Positions 18,661 through 26,750 of a DNA stretch of 30,276 nt are shown piece by piece. The stretch is from positions 1 through 30,276 of the forward strand of contig NZ_JBNPMC010000043.1 of NCBI RefSeq assembly GCF_050313795.1, written 5' to 3'. The translations under genes were made by a program, and so were the position numbers. Within the stretch, counting starts at the first letter, position 1, and each line of letters begins with the position of its first letter. The stretch comes from CAMBRQ01 sp945870325. GTDB lineage: Bacteria > Bacillota > Clostridia > Lachnospirales > Lachnospiraceae. The notes under the pieces are model-generated. The model had not been told where the DNA came from. It did no database searches and saw only the letters and a list, made by a program, of their open reading frames with translations.

Positions 18661-18700
18661 CGTAGTAAAATCGTAGTAAGAATTGGGGTGTTTTACTACT
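18661..18700. repeat. GTAGTAA repeat cluster
   Basis: Two direct copies of CGTAGTAARAAT (18661-18683) and one inverted copy (TTTTACTAC, 18691-18699) sit at the 3' end of the 535-aa gene. A further inverted copy lies at 20350-20358 just upstream of that gene. Such repeats resemble integrase arm sites and may be scars of the second element. Confidence 0.4.
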
Positions 18701-20303
18701 CTTCATGATAAACCATTTCTAAATTTTTCGAACCACATACAGGACATTCTTTAGGCATTTTCATAATTGCCGAATCATGATCCTGCATTAAACAATCTTT
18801 ACAAAACAAATACTCCTTACTAAACAATGCCTTTCTTTTGGCAGCCAATTGTCTCATTATTTCCCATCTGGCCGGGTTTTTGCCAATTATAAAATCAGGT
18901 GTTAAAAACAAAGAGGTCTTTATTTTGAGAAAAGTATCATCAAGTTCAGTTTCTTTATAGTTATAATCATCATATAGGAAGAGTACATACCGTCTTTCTT
19001 TCTCTTCATGCCATTTATAATCCTTCACAGATAAAATCCAATATTGGAGAATATCCTGCAAAAATTGTCGTTTATCCAAATCATCCATCTCAAACATATC
19101 GACAATTTCAAATAAATAAGCTAGTTCTTTTTTTGCCTCTTCTTTATCATATATAACATCGAAAGTAATGACTTGCGAAATATAAGGTCGTTCTATTGTA
19201 TCTGGTAAATCACTATCTGCTCCATCCTTTTTCTTTAATTTTGCTATTCCAATAGGAGCAATTAAATCCACAATTCTGTCATTTTTATATCCATATAAGC
19301 AATCTCCGTACCCATCTTGCATTTCACTACTGTTCACTGCTTTACTAAAACAAGACACATAATAGTTTCTCGTTGCCGTAAAATCAATATTCTTTATCCA
19401 ATCATATTTTATCCAAGAAGTATCTTGAAAAAGCTCCGGTATTACTTTTTGCTCTCTTTCATCATTTAATAATTCTGTTTTTTTCATCCAAATTTGATGG
19501 TTTGTTATGCTGGCTTTCGCCACTTCTTTAGGAAGGTATTTACAAATATAATCTTCATTATAGTTGTGTCTGGATTTTAATATAAAATTACTAATCTGCA
19601 TCATCAGAACACCCCTTGTAGGACGTACAACCGGTGACTGATTATTCATTTTGAGCAATTTCGCTTCCAAACCAAATAATATACGAAGTTCCTCACGTGT
19701 GAACTCCCAAAGTCTTTCTTTTTTACTTCCGTGCATATTACTTATATCATGCAACATCGCCGAATAAGCATAGGCTAGAGAAGATATATCTTCTTCTGTT
19801 GTGTTAAGATTTAATACAGATGTTACAACCTCAACTAATTGTTCCGCAAATGAAGCATTTTTTTCAATTGTATACTTCTGATACGCAATATGATATAACC
19901 TTAATGAAAGCTCAAGTCCTTGCTCATACGGCATAATTCGAGCAGAATCTTCGTCTTTGATTCCCAACACCGGATTGCACCAAGATGTCATCTTTATTAG
20001 TCTCGTTGTTTCTGTTATTATGTTGTATAAATAAGTCTTTAATGAGTTTATCTGATACATCGATCCCACTAAATATAAATAATTTATAATAGCAACTTCA
20101 TACTCCGTCACTCTTACCCATCCATATCCAGTATGTTGGTTTAAATCATGCTCACATAGCAATGCCAGTAATACTTCTCGTGTTTTATATGACGGTTCTC
20201 TCCTAAATTCTTCAACTTTATCACATATAACATCCAATATATCCTCACGTGCATTTGCAGGCCAATCGCTAGGTTTTTCAGCCTCTTTAAATTCATATCC
20301 CAT
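18696..20303 (-). CDS. uncharacterised 535-aa protein with C-terminal zinc ribbon
   Basis: I do not recognise this family. The C-terminus has a probable zinc ribbon with Cys501/Cys504 (FCKDCLM) and Cys520/Cys523 (ECPVCGS). The first 250 residues look all-helical, and the middle (about 320-460) has mixed strands with many charged residues. No signal peptide, membrane segment or nucleotide-binding motif is obvious. AAGGAAG precedes the ATG. The codon use is more AT-rich than in the serC operon, which suggests acquired DNA. It lies alone between the right end of the mobilizable element and the second integrase, a usual place for cargo such as defence genes. A role in defence is a guess from location only. 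Confidence 0.7.
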   Translation of the reverse strand: MGYEFKEAEKPSDWPANAREDILDVICDKVEEFRREPSYKTREVLLALLCEHDLNQHTGYGWVRVTEYEVAIINYLYLVGSMYQINSLKTYLYNIITETTRLIKMTSWCNPVLGIKDEDSARIMPYEQGLELSLRLYHIAYQKYTIEKNASFAEQLVEVVTSVLNLNTTEEDISSLAYAYSAMLHDISNMHGSKKERLWEFTREELRILFGLEAKLLKMNNQSPVVRPTRGVLMMQISNFILKSRHNYNEDYICKYLPKEVAKASITNHQIWMKKTELLNDEREQKVIPELFQDTSWIKYDWIKNIDFTATRNYYVSCFSKAVNSSEMQDGYGDCLYGYKNDRIVDLIAPIGIAKLKKKDGADSDLPDTIERPYISQVITFDVIYDKEEAKKELAYLFEIVDMFEMDDLDKRQFLQDILQYWILSVKDYKWHEEKERRYVLFLYDDYNYKETELDDTFLKIKTSLFLTPDFIIGKNPARWEIMRQLAAKRKALFSKEYLFCKDCLMQDHDSAIMKMPKECPVCGSKNLEMVYHEE

Positions 20304-20407
20304 ATTTTATTAACTTCCTTTACAAAATGGCAGATATTAAAATTCTTTCTTTTACTACTGCGAATATTCTACCATAAACCGCAGAATTTTGGGAGTAGGG
20401 AATGCAG

Positions 20408-20432
20408 AAAAAACGCCCTGCCGAAGCAGAGC
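20408..20432 (-). terminator. terminator of second integrase
   Basis: On the minus strand GCTCTGC-TTCG-GCAGGGC (one wobble pair, UUCG tetraloop) is followed by a T run. It lies just after the integrase 2 stop and separates it from the 535-aa gene. Confidence 0.8.
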
Positions 20433-20451
20433 GCCATGTGTTCTTTCTATA

Positions 20452-21726
20452 TTAAATTGCCCGGAACATTTTCTGCGAAACCGGATTCTCTCCCTTGACC
20501 TTCTCCAATTCTTTTCTTGCATACGCCAGTTCTTCCATCCGCTTCAATTCATCCGCAGCATCCTCCAATCCAAGATGCGTGTAGGTATTCAGCGTCACGC
20601 CGATATCCGAATGCCCCATCAGGTATTGGAGCGTCTTTGGATTCATTCCTGACTTCGCCATGTTGCTGCAGTAGGTATGGCGGCAGACGTGGGGAGTGAT
20701 GTTTGGAATCTGCACCCGGTAGATGTCATTGTACCGCTTGACCATGTGATTAAAGCGGTGTTCCCAATGCATCGCCACCAGGGGCATTCCGTCCTTATCT
20801 GTGAAAAGGAATCCCGTATGCCCATCCACCATCTTCTCAAATCTCGGTTTTTCTCGATCCTCAATGATTGCCTGAAAGCACCGAAACACATCTTCCGTCA
20901 TGGGCAGCTTCCTCGTTCCGGCATTTGTCTTTGTGGCTTCAATCACATACTTCATTTCTGATGTTCTGAGCAACTGATGGTCGATATTGATGATTCGGTT
21001 CTCCAAATCAATATCCTTAAGCGTCAGGCCACAGAATTCCGAAATTCGCATCCCCGTATGGAACAGGATGTAAGCCACCTCATAATACTTGCAGTAAACA
21101 TTATCATCATGGATGAATTTCAGGAACTTCCGCATCTGCTCTTTGGTAATGGCCTCTCTTGTTACACTGTCGTTGACAATTACCGTAGCCAGTTCAAAAC
21201 CAAACGGGTTCTTGTGCAGAACATCGTCATCCACCGCCATCTGGAAGGCAGGTCGTAACACACCTCTGATTGAATGAATAGAACTGTATCCTTTGCCGTC
21301 ACTCTGCAGCTTTATCAGAAACAACTTTGCATCGGATACCTTTACTTGAGATATTTTCTTTCCGCCGAAAGGTTCTTTTTCTAATGTGCGCTGCACGGTT
21401 CTGTAGCCTGCGCGGGTACTATCCCTTACTCCCGTTTTGGTTCTAAGGTAGCGCTCCACCAATTCTACCACCGTTATATTCTTGCCAACGGGGTCCATCT
21501 GCGTGTCCAGATCGTAACCGATCTGCTTTTCCAACTCCCGCAGGGAAAGGCACGGTTTCTTTCCGGACGGAAGTTTATCCGTAGACTCCAGCCGCCAACT
21601 GTACACAAAGTGCGGTTTCCCATTCACATGATATTTAAACTGGTATTTCCCGTCTGCACGGATGGATTCTCCCCGGCGGAGAACCCTGTGCTTGGAATCA
21701 CGCCGGTTGCCTGGTCTTTTTGCCAT
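20452..21726 (-). CDS. tyrosine recombinase/integrase (second)
   Basis: A 424-aa Tn916-type integrase with the same three domains as the first. The catalytic Arg227 is in TGMRISE, the HxxR box in HVCRHTY and the nucleophile in NTYTH. The long shared segments with the first integrase (DAKLFLIKLQ, SSIHSIRGVLRPAFQMAVDDD, KNPFGFEL) show common descent, but arm domains and ends differ, so target sites probably differ. It starts directly after the preceding excisionase-like gene stop (TAA then ATG). The protein looks intact even though the rest of the element is missing. Confidence 0.93.
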   Translation of the reverse strand: MAKRPGNRRDSKHRVLRRGESIRADGKYQFKYHVNGKPHFVYSWRLESTDKLPSGKKPCLSLRELEKQIGYDLDTQMDPVGKNITVVELVERYLRTKTGVRDSTRAGYRTVQRTLEKEPFGGKKISQVKVSDAKLFLIKLQSDGKGYSSIHSIRGVLRPAFQMAVDDDVLHKNPFGFELATVIVNDSVTREAITKEQMRKFLKFIHDDNVYCKYYEVAYILFHTGMRISEFCGLTLKDIDLENRIINIDHQLLRTSEMKYVIEATKTNAGTRKLPMTEDVFRCFQAIIEDREKPRFEKMVDGHTGFLFTDKDGMPLVAMHWEHRFNHMVKRYNDIYRVQIPNITPHVCRHTYCSNMAKSGMNPKTLQYLMGHSDIGVTLNTYTHLGLEDAADELKRMEELAYARKELEKVKGENPVSQKMFRAI

Positions 21727-21936
21727 TTATGTCCGCCTCCTTAGTTCTGGATGCTTTTCCAGATATTTTTCAAATTCGGTACGGATGATCAGCCTACGGC
21801 TGCCGTACATTGCCATAAAGGGCGTGTTCTTCCCCTCTTTCAGAAGTTTATAGAACTTTCTCCTACTGAGTCCAAAATATACAATTGCCTCCTCCTGATT
21901 CAGAATATCCTTCTGCTCGGCTGATGGTTTCTTCAT
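21727..21936 (-). CDS. excisionase-like helix-turn-helix protein 1
   Basis: A 69-aa MerR/Xis-type DNA-binding protein (ILNQEEAIVYFGLSRRKFYK, then MYGSRRLIIRTEFEKYLEK). It overlaps the upstream gene by four bases (ATGA) and abuts the integrase start, so the three are translated as a unit. It is more diverged from the other two small proteins and may be a regulator rather than an excisionase. Confidence 0.8.
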   Translation of the reverse strand: MKKPSAEQKDILNQEEAIVYFGLSRRKFYKLLKEGKNTPFMAMYGSRRLIIRTEFEKYLEKHPELRRRT

Positions 21937-22178
21937 TCTGTTTCTTCCTCCTCTCCCATAGTCAATGAATCCATGTATTCTTCAAATTTCTTACGAACGA
22001 TCAGATAACGGTTTCCTAAAAAGATGGCATAGGCTCCAGTGTTCTGCTCCGCCATTTTTCTCATGTTTTTGATCCCAATGTTGAAATATTCTGACGCCTC
22101 TTTTATAGTCAGCATATACTTTTCACTAATCGGAATTACGGTCTTTCCGCTGCCTGCCACCCGGTTTGTTTCCTTCAT
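21933..22178 (-). CDS. xis: excisionase (Tn916 Xis-like) 2
   Basis: An 81-aa Xis-type protein with YMLTIKEASEYFNIGIKNMR and the wing GNRYLIVRKKFEEYM. GGAGG lies seven bases before the ATG. It is paralogous to the next gene upstream (most residues shared in the EASEYFNIG-GNRYLI region), pointing to a tandem duplication. Confidence 0.85.
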   Translation of the reverse strand: MKETNRVAGSGKTVIPISEKYMLTIKEASEYFNIGIKNMRKMAEQNTGAYAIFLGNRYLIVRKKFEEYMDSLTMGEEEETE

Positions 22179-22205
22179 GTCATGGCCTCCTTTTCCCGGT
22201 TTTTC

Positions 22206-22219
22206 GACCTTTTTAGGTC
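22206..22219. promoter_or_regulatory. small palindrome between two xis genes
   Basis: GACCT-TTTT-AGGTC, in the 100-base gap between the duplicated excisionase genes. Possible binding site; no further support. Confidence 0.25.
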
Positions 22220-22278
22220 ATGACATATATCACTCTAAAGCCCTGAAAAGTCAACTACTCACGGCAAGTAAAGAAAAA

Positions 22279-22506
22279 TCAGACCGCAGAAGATTCCTCG
22301 ATAAATTTCTCAAATTTTGTGCGTATTATGAGATAGCGGTTTCCGCTGTAAACCGCAAACCGGCCCAGGTTATCCTCCGCCAGACGCCGCATCTTTTTCA
22401 CACCGATGTTGAAATACTCTGATGCCTCTTTTATGGTCAGCGTATATTTTTCGTTAATCGACACTATCGTTTTGCCGCTTTCTGCAACAGAATGTTCATT
22501 TGCCAT
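22279..22506 (-). CDS. xis: excisionase (Tn916 Xis-like) 3
   Basis: A 75-aa paralogue of the gene at 21933-22178, with YTLTIKEASEYFNIGVKKMR and GNRYLIIRTKFEKFIEE. GGAGG lies upstream of the ATG. It is the first gene of the second integration module. Confidence 0.85.
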   Translation of the reverse strand: MANEHSVAESGKTIVSINEKYTLTIKEASEYFNIGVKKMRRLAEDNLGRFAVYSGNRYLIIRTKFEKFIEESSAV

Positions 22507-22560
22507 GTGACCACCTCCTCAACATACGGAGATTTGAATGGCATTTTGAGGGGGTATGAA

Positions 22561-22606
22561 AACAAAAAAAAAAAGGACAATCCACACAAGGCAGATTGTC
22601 CTTTTA
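22561..22606 (-). terminator. strong terminator of the serC operon
   Basis: On the minus strand AAAGGACAATC and GATTGTCCTTT form a perfect stem around an 11-base loop, followed by a long T run (at least 11). It lies 36 bases past the serC stop. Confidence 0.9.
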
Positions 22607-22641
22607 AATAATCTATCCTGACTTTTGCTTTTAAACGACCA

Positions 22642-23733
22642 TCAATAGCCCGACAATTTCTTCTCCTCAAAATCCCCCATAAAATCCACCAAATATTTTA
22701 CACCTTCAATTGGCATCGCATTATACAGACTCGCCCGCATACCACCAATAGCACGGTGTCCTCCGATGCTGACAATCCCATTTTGTCCTGCCGCCTTGAT
22801 AAATTCTGCATTCATTTCATTTGACTTTGCACGAAATGTCACATTCATCAGAGAACGACTGTCTCTCCTTGCCACCCCCTCAAATAACTTACTCCTATCA
22901 AGATAATCATATAGAACAGAAGCCTTTTTCTCATTGATCTCTTTCATTTTTTCCAGGCCGCCTAATGCCTGAATCCATTTGATTACCTTTCCTACAATGT
23001 AGATATTATAGGTTGGCGGTGTATTATACAGAGAACGCTTATCTGCATGGATCTTATAACGAAGCATAGTCGGAGTCCATGGCAGGACATTTTCCGTAAT
23101 CAGGTCTTTGCAGATAATTGCAATCACTAGCCCCGCAGGCCCCAGATTTTTCTGAATACCTCCAAATAACATCCCATAGTCCGACACGTTCATCGGTTCA
23201 GACAAAAAACAAGAGGACACATCATTGACCAGTACCTTCCCTTTACTATCAGGACACGTTTTAAACTTTGTGCCATAAATGGTATTGTTCTCGCACATAT
23301 AAACATAATCAGAATCAGGCAGAATATCCAAATCCCTGCAATCTGGAATATAAGAAAAATTATCCCCTTCTGAAGAAGCCGCTACATTGATCTTCCCATA
23401 CAATTTAGCTTCCTCATAAGCCTTTTTTGCCCAGTACCCCGTCAGAATATAATCTGCTTTTTTATTTCTCATAAAATTCATCGGTATCATAGCAAACTGC
23501 AAGGAAGTTCCGCCTTGCAGAAACAATACCTCATAATCGTCCGGAATATTCATCAATGCCCGCAGATCATATTCCGTTTCATCTATAATGGACTGGAACA
23601 GAGAAGAACGGTGGCTAATCTCCATAACAGACATACCGCTTCCCTTATAATCCATCATTTCATCAGCTGCTTCCTGCAAAACCGGCTCCGGCAAAACCGC
23701 CGGGCCAGCAGAAAAATTATAAATATCCCGCAT
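22642..23733 (-). CDS. serC: phosphoserine aminotransferase
   Basis: A PLP enzyme that converts 3-phosphohydroxypyruvate and glutamate to phosphoserine in serine synthesis. At 363 aa it is full length. Motifs are NFSAGPAVLPE, SVMEISHRS, FLQGGTSLQF, ENNTIYGT and GGIQKNLGPAG with the PLP lysine. The ATG at 23733 has AGGAGG upstream and starts the conserved domain; the in-frame extension upstream is not used. Unusually, SSC replaces the common SSD after the PLP-contacting aspartate. It is the last gene of the long operon. SerA is not next to it, so the substrate could have drifted to a related phosphorylated or hydroxy-keto acid, but canonical SerC is the default call. Confidence 0.92.
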   Translation of the reverse strand: MRDIYNFSAGPAVLPEPVLQEAADEMMDYKGSGMSVMEISHRSSLFQSIIDETEYDLRALMNIPDDYEVLFLQGGTSLQFAMIPMNFMRNKKADYILTGYWAKKAYEEAKLYGKINVAASSEGDNFSYIPDCRDLDILPDSDYVYMCENNTIYGTKFKTCPDSKGKVLVNDVSSCFLSEPMNVSDYGMLFGGIQKNLGPAGLVIAIICKDLITENVLPWTPTMLRYKIHADKRSLYNTPPTYNIYIVGKVIKWIQALGGLEKMKEINEKKASVLYDYLDRSKLFEGVARRDSRSLMNVTFRAKSNEMNAEFIKAAGQNGIVSIGGHRAIGGMRASLYNAMPIEGVKYLVDFMGDFEEKKLSGY

Positions 23734-23762
23734 TGAAATTACCTCCTGTAAACATTTTACTT

Positions 23763-24127
23763 TTATACTCCAAATTGTCGCCGCACAATCTGTATAATGC
23801 GCTGCATATCTTCCTCCGTATTCTTGATATCGCTCGGCAGACAAAGTCCCCGGTTAAAAATATCCTCACTTACGCTCAACCCTTCCTCCACCTGGATAAA
23901 ATCATATTCAAAATCCGCCCGAGCCTGCTCATAAAGTTCACTATGATAATCTCTTGTCCCCTTCGAACAAGCCATAATGCAGGCACTGCAAGCGATACAG
24001 CGTTCCTCATTGGTCTGGCATGGATTTTCCGAACAAATGGCTTTTTGCGGGCAGATTTTCGATCATGCCCCACAACCAATACGCTTTTCATCACTGCACG
24101 GTTTAAATAGCACGCCCTCATAAAAAA
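23763..24127 (-). pseudogene. broken ferredoxin / aminotransferase-tail chimera
   Basis: One frame, read from about 24127 to the stop at 23763, gives a double 4Fe-4S ferredoxin region followed by the C-terminal end of a DegT/EpsN-type aminotransferase (SEDIFNRGLCLPS, then TEEDMQRIIQIVRR). In the first cluster (RIGCGA-stop-SKICP) ligand 1 is Arg and ligand 3 is a TGA stop (24063-24065), each one base from a Cys codon. The second cluster (CIACSACIMACS) is intact. The mixture of families suggests a deletion that fused two genes, then decay. A 70-aa piece could still be made from the internal ATG at 23975. It lies in the operon between the acetyltransferase and serC. Confidence 0.65.
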
Positions 24128-24190
24128 CCGTCATATCCCGGCGTTCCAAGCAGTCTGATTTCCCCCGGATTTCTGCTTCTCAAGCAGAGT

Positions 24191-24715
24191 TTAAAGCAAT
24201 AATTCAAAAACAAGAAACTTCCTGGGAACACCTATATCCGCGTAGGTGATTTCAACAGTATCAATATAATGAAAACCGAAAGACATATACATTTTCTGGG
24301 GAACATCATTTCCTTCAATACAATCCAGGCGAATCGCCTTTTGTTTCCGTGCTTTTGCCGTCTGAATTGCATGCTCTACAAGTTTTTTGGAATTACCTCT
24401 TCCCGTATATTCTGGAAGGACACGCAGGGCATGAAGTATCATTATTTCATTTCTATCCGCTTTTATCTGCCATTGCACTGTATCATATATCTGATCGCAT
24501 TCATGATTCATGATATAAGCCGCCATGATCCGGTCATCTTCCTTACCGATAAACTGGTCATGCTGTTGAATCGCATCCTCCACCATTTTCTGGGAGGGAA
24601 ATCCGCCTTTATTTCCTTCTGGCAAAAAGCTTTTCTCCCCTAAAATTTCGCACATTACATTATAGAATTTCATCAATTCATCCAAATCCGCTAATTCCGC
24701 TTCCCTGATTTTCAT
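24191..24715 (-). CDS. GNAT-family N-acetyltransferase
   Basis: A 174-aa GCN5-related acetyltransferase. The start chosen is the ATG at 24715 (MKIREAELADLDEL), seven bases after AAGGGAG; the longer in-frame start would overlap the upstream gene. The acetyl-CoA loop appears as VLPEYTGRGNSKKL and the C-terminal motif as NDVPQKMYMSFGF. The acceptor is unknown. In this operon of amino-acid enzymes plus an exporter and an editing-like protein, N-acetylation of a free amino acid or analogue is plausible, but that is inference. Confidence 0.88.
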   Translation of the reverse strand: MKIREAELADLDELMKFYNVMCEILGEKSFLPEGNKGGFPSQKMVEDAIQQHDQFIGKEDDRIMAAYIMNHECDQIYDTVQWQIKADRNEIMILHALRVLPEYTGRGNSKKLVEHAIQTAKARKQKAIRLDCIEGNDVPQKMYMSFGFHYIDTVEITYADIGVPRKFLVFELLL

Positions 24716-24747
24716 TATTTGCTCCCTTACTACCAAACTCGTATAAT

Positions 24748-25443
24748 CTAGCCTTTTAGATTTCTTGCTACTATATTGGGGCGAAAAATCTTCCCGTTCC
24801 CTCCACAATATTTCATTGTGGTATCTATAATCTTCCACATAACTTCTAATAGAAAATCTTCCTCTGTCGCCTCATTCCCTTCAATGATATATAAAATATT
24901 CCTCACATTTTCATCCACCTTCGTTTTATTGACCTGCCGGATCTCCAGCCGACATAAAACCTCATTGGAATCATCACAATAACAGTATTCATGCGGGTTC
25001 ATCGGAACCGGCTGTTCCTGTCCCAGCGGAATATACTTTTCCGTACCGTCCGAAAACCGAACCGTCAGATTTCCGTCAACCTTATCCAGATTATGTGCCG
25101 CCACACAAAGCCTGCTCTCCATAGAGATCACATTATAAATATCCACTACCTGATTGATAAACGGCATATCCCCATGCTTCAACAGCATTTTTATCAGATT
25201 TTCACTGGATGGGATATTTTTTCTTCGCTTAACGCCGGATTTGTCATGCAGGATATGGTATCCCTCAAAAACTTCATCCCCATGAATATCCAATCCATCA
25301 AAGCGCTTCTGTAAATTTTCCAGCCTTACCTTACGTTCTGCCTCCCATTCAGGATTCCTCCCGGTATTATCCACACCTTCAACAGATCCAAAAACCACTT
25401 TTACGCCAATATCGGCAACCGCCTTTTCTATCTGATATTTCAT
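24748..25443 (-). CDS. B3/4 domain protein (PheRS-beta editing-like)
   Basis: A protein of about 231 aa related to the B3/4 domain of the phenylalanyl-tRNA synthetase beta chain, which hydrolyses tyrosine from wrongly charged tRNA-Phe. Free-standing copies are thought to edit tRNAs or bind amino acids. Family signs are the start MKYQIEKAVADIGVKVVFG, SSENLIKMLLKHG, VVDIYNVISMES and the acidic DGTEKYIPLG region. The ATG at 25443 matches the family start; the ATG at 25464 overlaps the upstream stop (ATGA) and could be used by coupling. Function in this operon is unknown. Confidence 0.8.
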   Translation of the reverse strand: MKYQIEKAVADIGVKVVFGSVEGVDNTGRNPEWEAERKVRLENLQKRFDGLDIHGDEVFEGYHILHDKSGVKRRKNIPSSENLIKMLLKHGDMPFINQVVDIYNVISMESRLCVAAHNLDKVDGNLTVRFSDGTEKYIPLGQEQPVPMNPHEYCYCDDSNEVLCRLEIRQVNKTKVDENVRNILYIIEGNEATEEDFLLEVMWKIIDTTMKYCGGNGKIFRPNIVARNLKG

Positions 25444-25460
25444 AGTCCCATTCACTTCCC

Positions 25461-26729
25461 TCATATCTTCAGACCGGAAAACGCCCTTTCCAAATCCTCA
25501 ATAATATCCTCTACATGTTCCAAGCCAACAGACAGCCGCACCATCCCGCTGTCAATCCCTGCTGCTTCCAGCTGTTCCTCGGTAAGCTGCCGGTGCGTCT
25601 CACTGGCCGGATGCAACACACAAGTACGGATATCCGCAACATGAACCTCATTGGACGCAAGCTGCAGGGTATTCATAAACCTCATGGCATTTTCTTTCCC
25701 ACCCTTGATCACAAAAGAAATAACACCGCTGCACCCTTTCAGATATTTCTTTGCCAGACTGTAATTCTCATCCCTTTCCAGTCCCGGATAATTCACATGT
25801 TCCACATATCCTGACTTTTCAAGATACCTGGCAACAGCCAGCGCATTTTCACAATACTGCTTCATCCGCACTGCCAATGTCTCCAGCCCAAGGTTCAGAA
25901 GGAATGCGGAATGTGCCGCCGGATAAACACCAAAATCCCTCATAAGCTGCATCCTCGCCTTAACGATATACGCTTTCTTTCCATAGGTATCCGTATAAGA
26001 AATGCCATGATAAGATTCATCCGGCTCCGTCAGCCCCGGAAATTTCCCACACGTCCAGTCAAACTTTCCGCTGTCCACAATCGCCCCTCCAATCTGCACT
26101 GCATGACCGTCCATATATTTTGACGTGGAATGGACAATAATGTCCGCCCCATATTCAAAAGGCTTACACAGCACCGGAGTAGCAAACGTATTGTCCACAA
26201 TCAACGGCACTTTATGGCGATGTGCAATATCTGCAAAACGCTCAATATCTAAAACCGTCAGCGCAGGATTTGCAAGTGTTTCCCCAAATAACGCCTTCGT
26301 GTTTGGCTTAAATGCCTGATCGATCTCCTCATCCGATGCGTTCTTGTCAATATAAATGCATTCAATCCCCAGCCTTTTCAGCGTATAAGAAAACAGGTTC
26401 ACGGAACCGCCGTATATTTCAGTCAGGCTGATAAAGCTGTCGCCTGCAGCACAGATATTAAGCAGTGACAGCAGCACAGCCGCCTGACCAGATGTGGTAC
26501 ACATAGCTCCAACTCCGCCCTCCAGTTCCGCAATCTTGTCCTCAACCGCCATTACCGTAGGGTTTCCAAACCGTGAATAGATCAGCGACTTCATCGGGTC
26601 ATCAAAAACCGCCGCCACATCCTCCGTGGAATCATAAACATAAGTCGTACTCTGCACAATCGGCACCACCCTTGGCTCCGTATTCTTAGGTGTATAACCA
26701 GCGTGCAGGCATTTTGTTTCATCTCTCAT
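25461..26729 (-). CDS. metY: O-acetylhomoserine sulfhydrylase-type PLP enzyme
   Basis: A 422-aa enzyme of the Cys/Met metabolism PLP family. MetY makes homocysteine from O-acetylhomoserine and sulfide. Motifs include ETKCLHAGY, YSRFGNPT, the PLP lysine in STSKYMDGHA, and the C-terminal SVGLEHVEDIIEDL. The ATG at 26729, nine bases after GGAGG, is preferred over the upstream one. The length and lack of an inserted domain fit MetY, though a gamma-lyase or a synthase for another sulfur or selenium amino acid cannot be ruled out. It follows the aminotransferase gene by 21 bases. Confidence 0.88.
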   Translation of the reverse strand: MRDETKCLHAGYTPKNTEPRVVPIVQSTTYVYDSTEDVAAVFDDPMKSLIYSRFGNPTVMAVEDKIAELEGGVGAMCTTSGQAAVLLSLLNICAAGDSFISLTEIYGGSVNLFSYTLKRLGIECIYIDKNASDEEIDQAFKPNTKALFGETLANPALTVLDIERFADIAHRHKVPLIVDNTFATPVLCKPFEYGADIIVHSTSKYMDGHAVQIGGAIVDSGKFDWTCGKFPGLTEPDESYHGISYTDTYGKKAYIVKARMQLMRDFGVYPAAHSAFLLNLGLETLAVRMKQYCENALAVARYLEKSGYVEHVNYPGLERDENYSLAKKYLKGCSGVISFVIKGGKENAMRFMNTLQLASNEVHVADIRTCVLHPASETHRQLTEEQLEAAGIDSGMVRLSVGLEHVEDIIEDLERAFSGLKI

Positions 26730-26750
26730 GAAAAACTCCTCCATATCTAT

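Larger units (their letters stand above)
20408..22506. mobile_element. degraded second integration module
   Basis: One integrase and three excisionase-like genes are packed together, but there is no relaxase, replication or cargo gene between them and the serC operon. No convincing att pair was found. It is probably the leftover end of another element, or a module on which further elements were stacked. Confidence 0.55.

Noticed and set aside
20380..22550. att repeat pair for the second integrase
   Set aside because: Only a loose ATTTTG-GGG similarity near 20395 and 22540 was found, not convincing as a direct repeat.
24063..24065. In-frame TGA in a CxxC-type motif as selenocysteine
   Set aside because: The first ligand of the same cluster is also lost (Arg), no clear SECIS hairpin follows, and the gene is a chimera; nonsense mutation is simpler.
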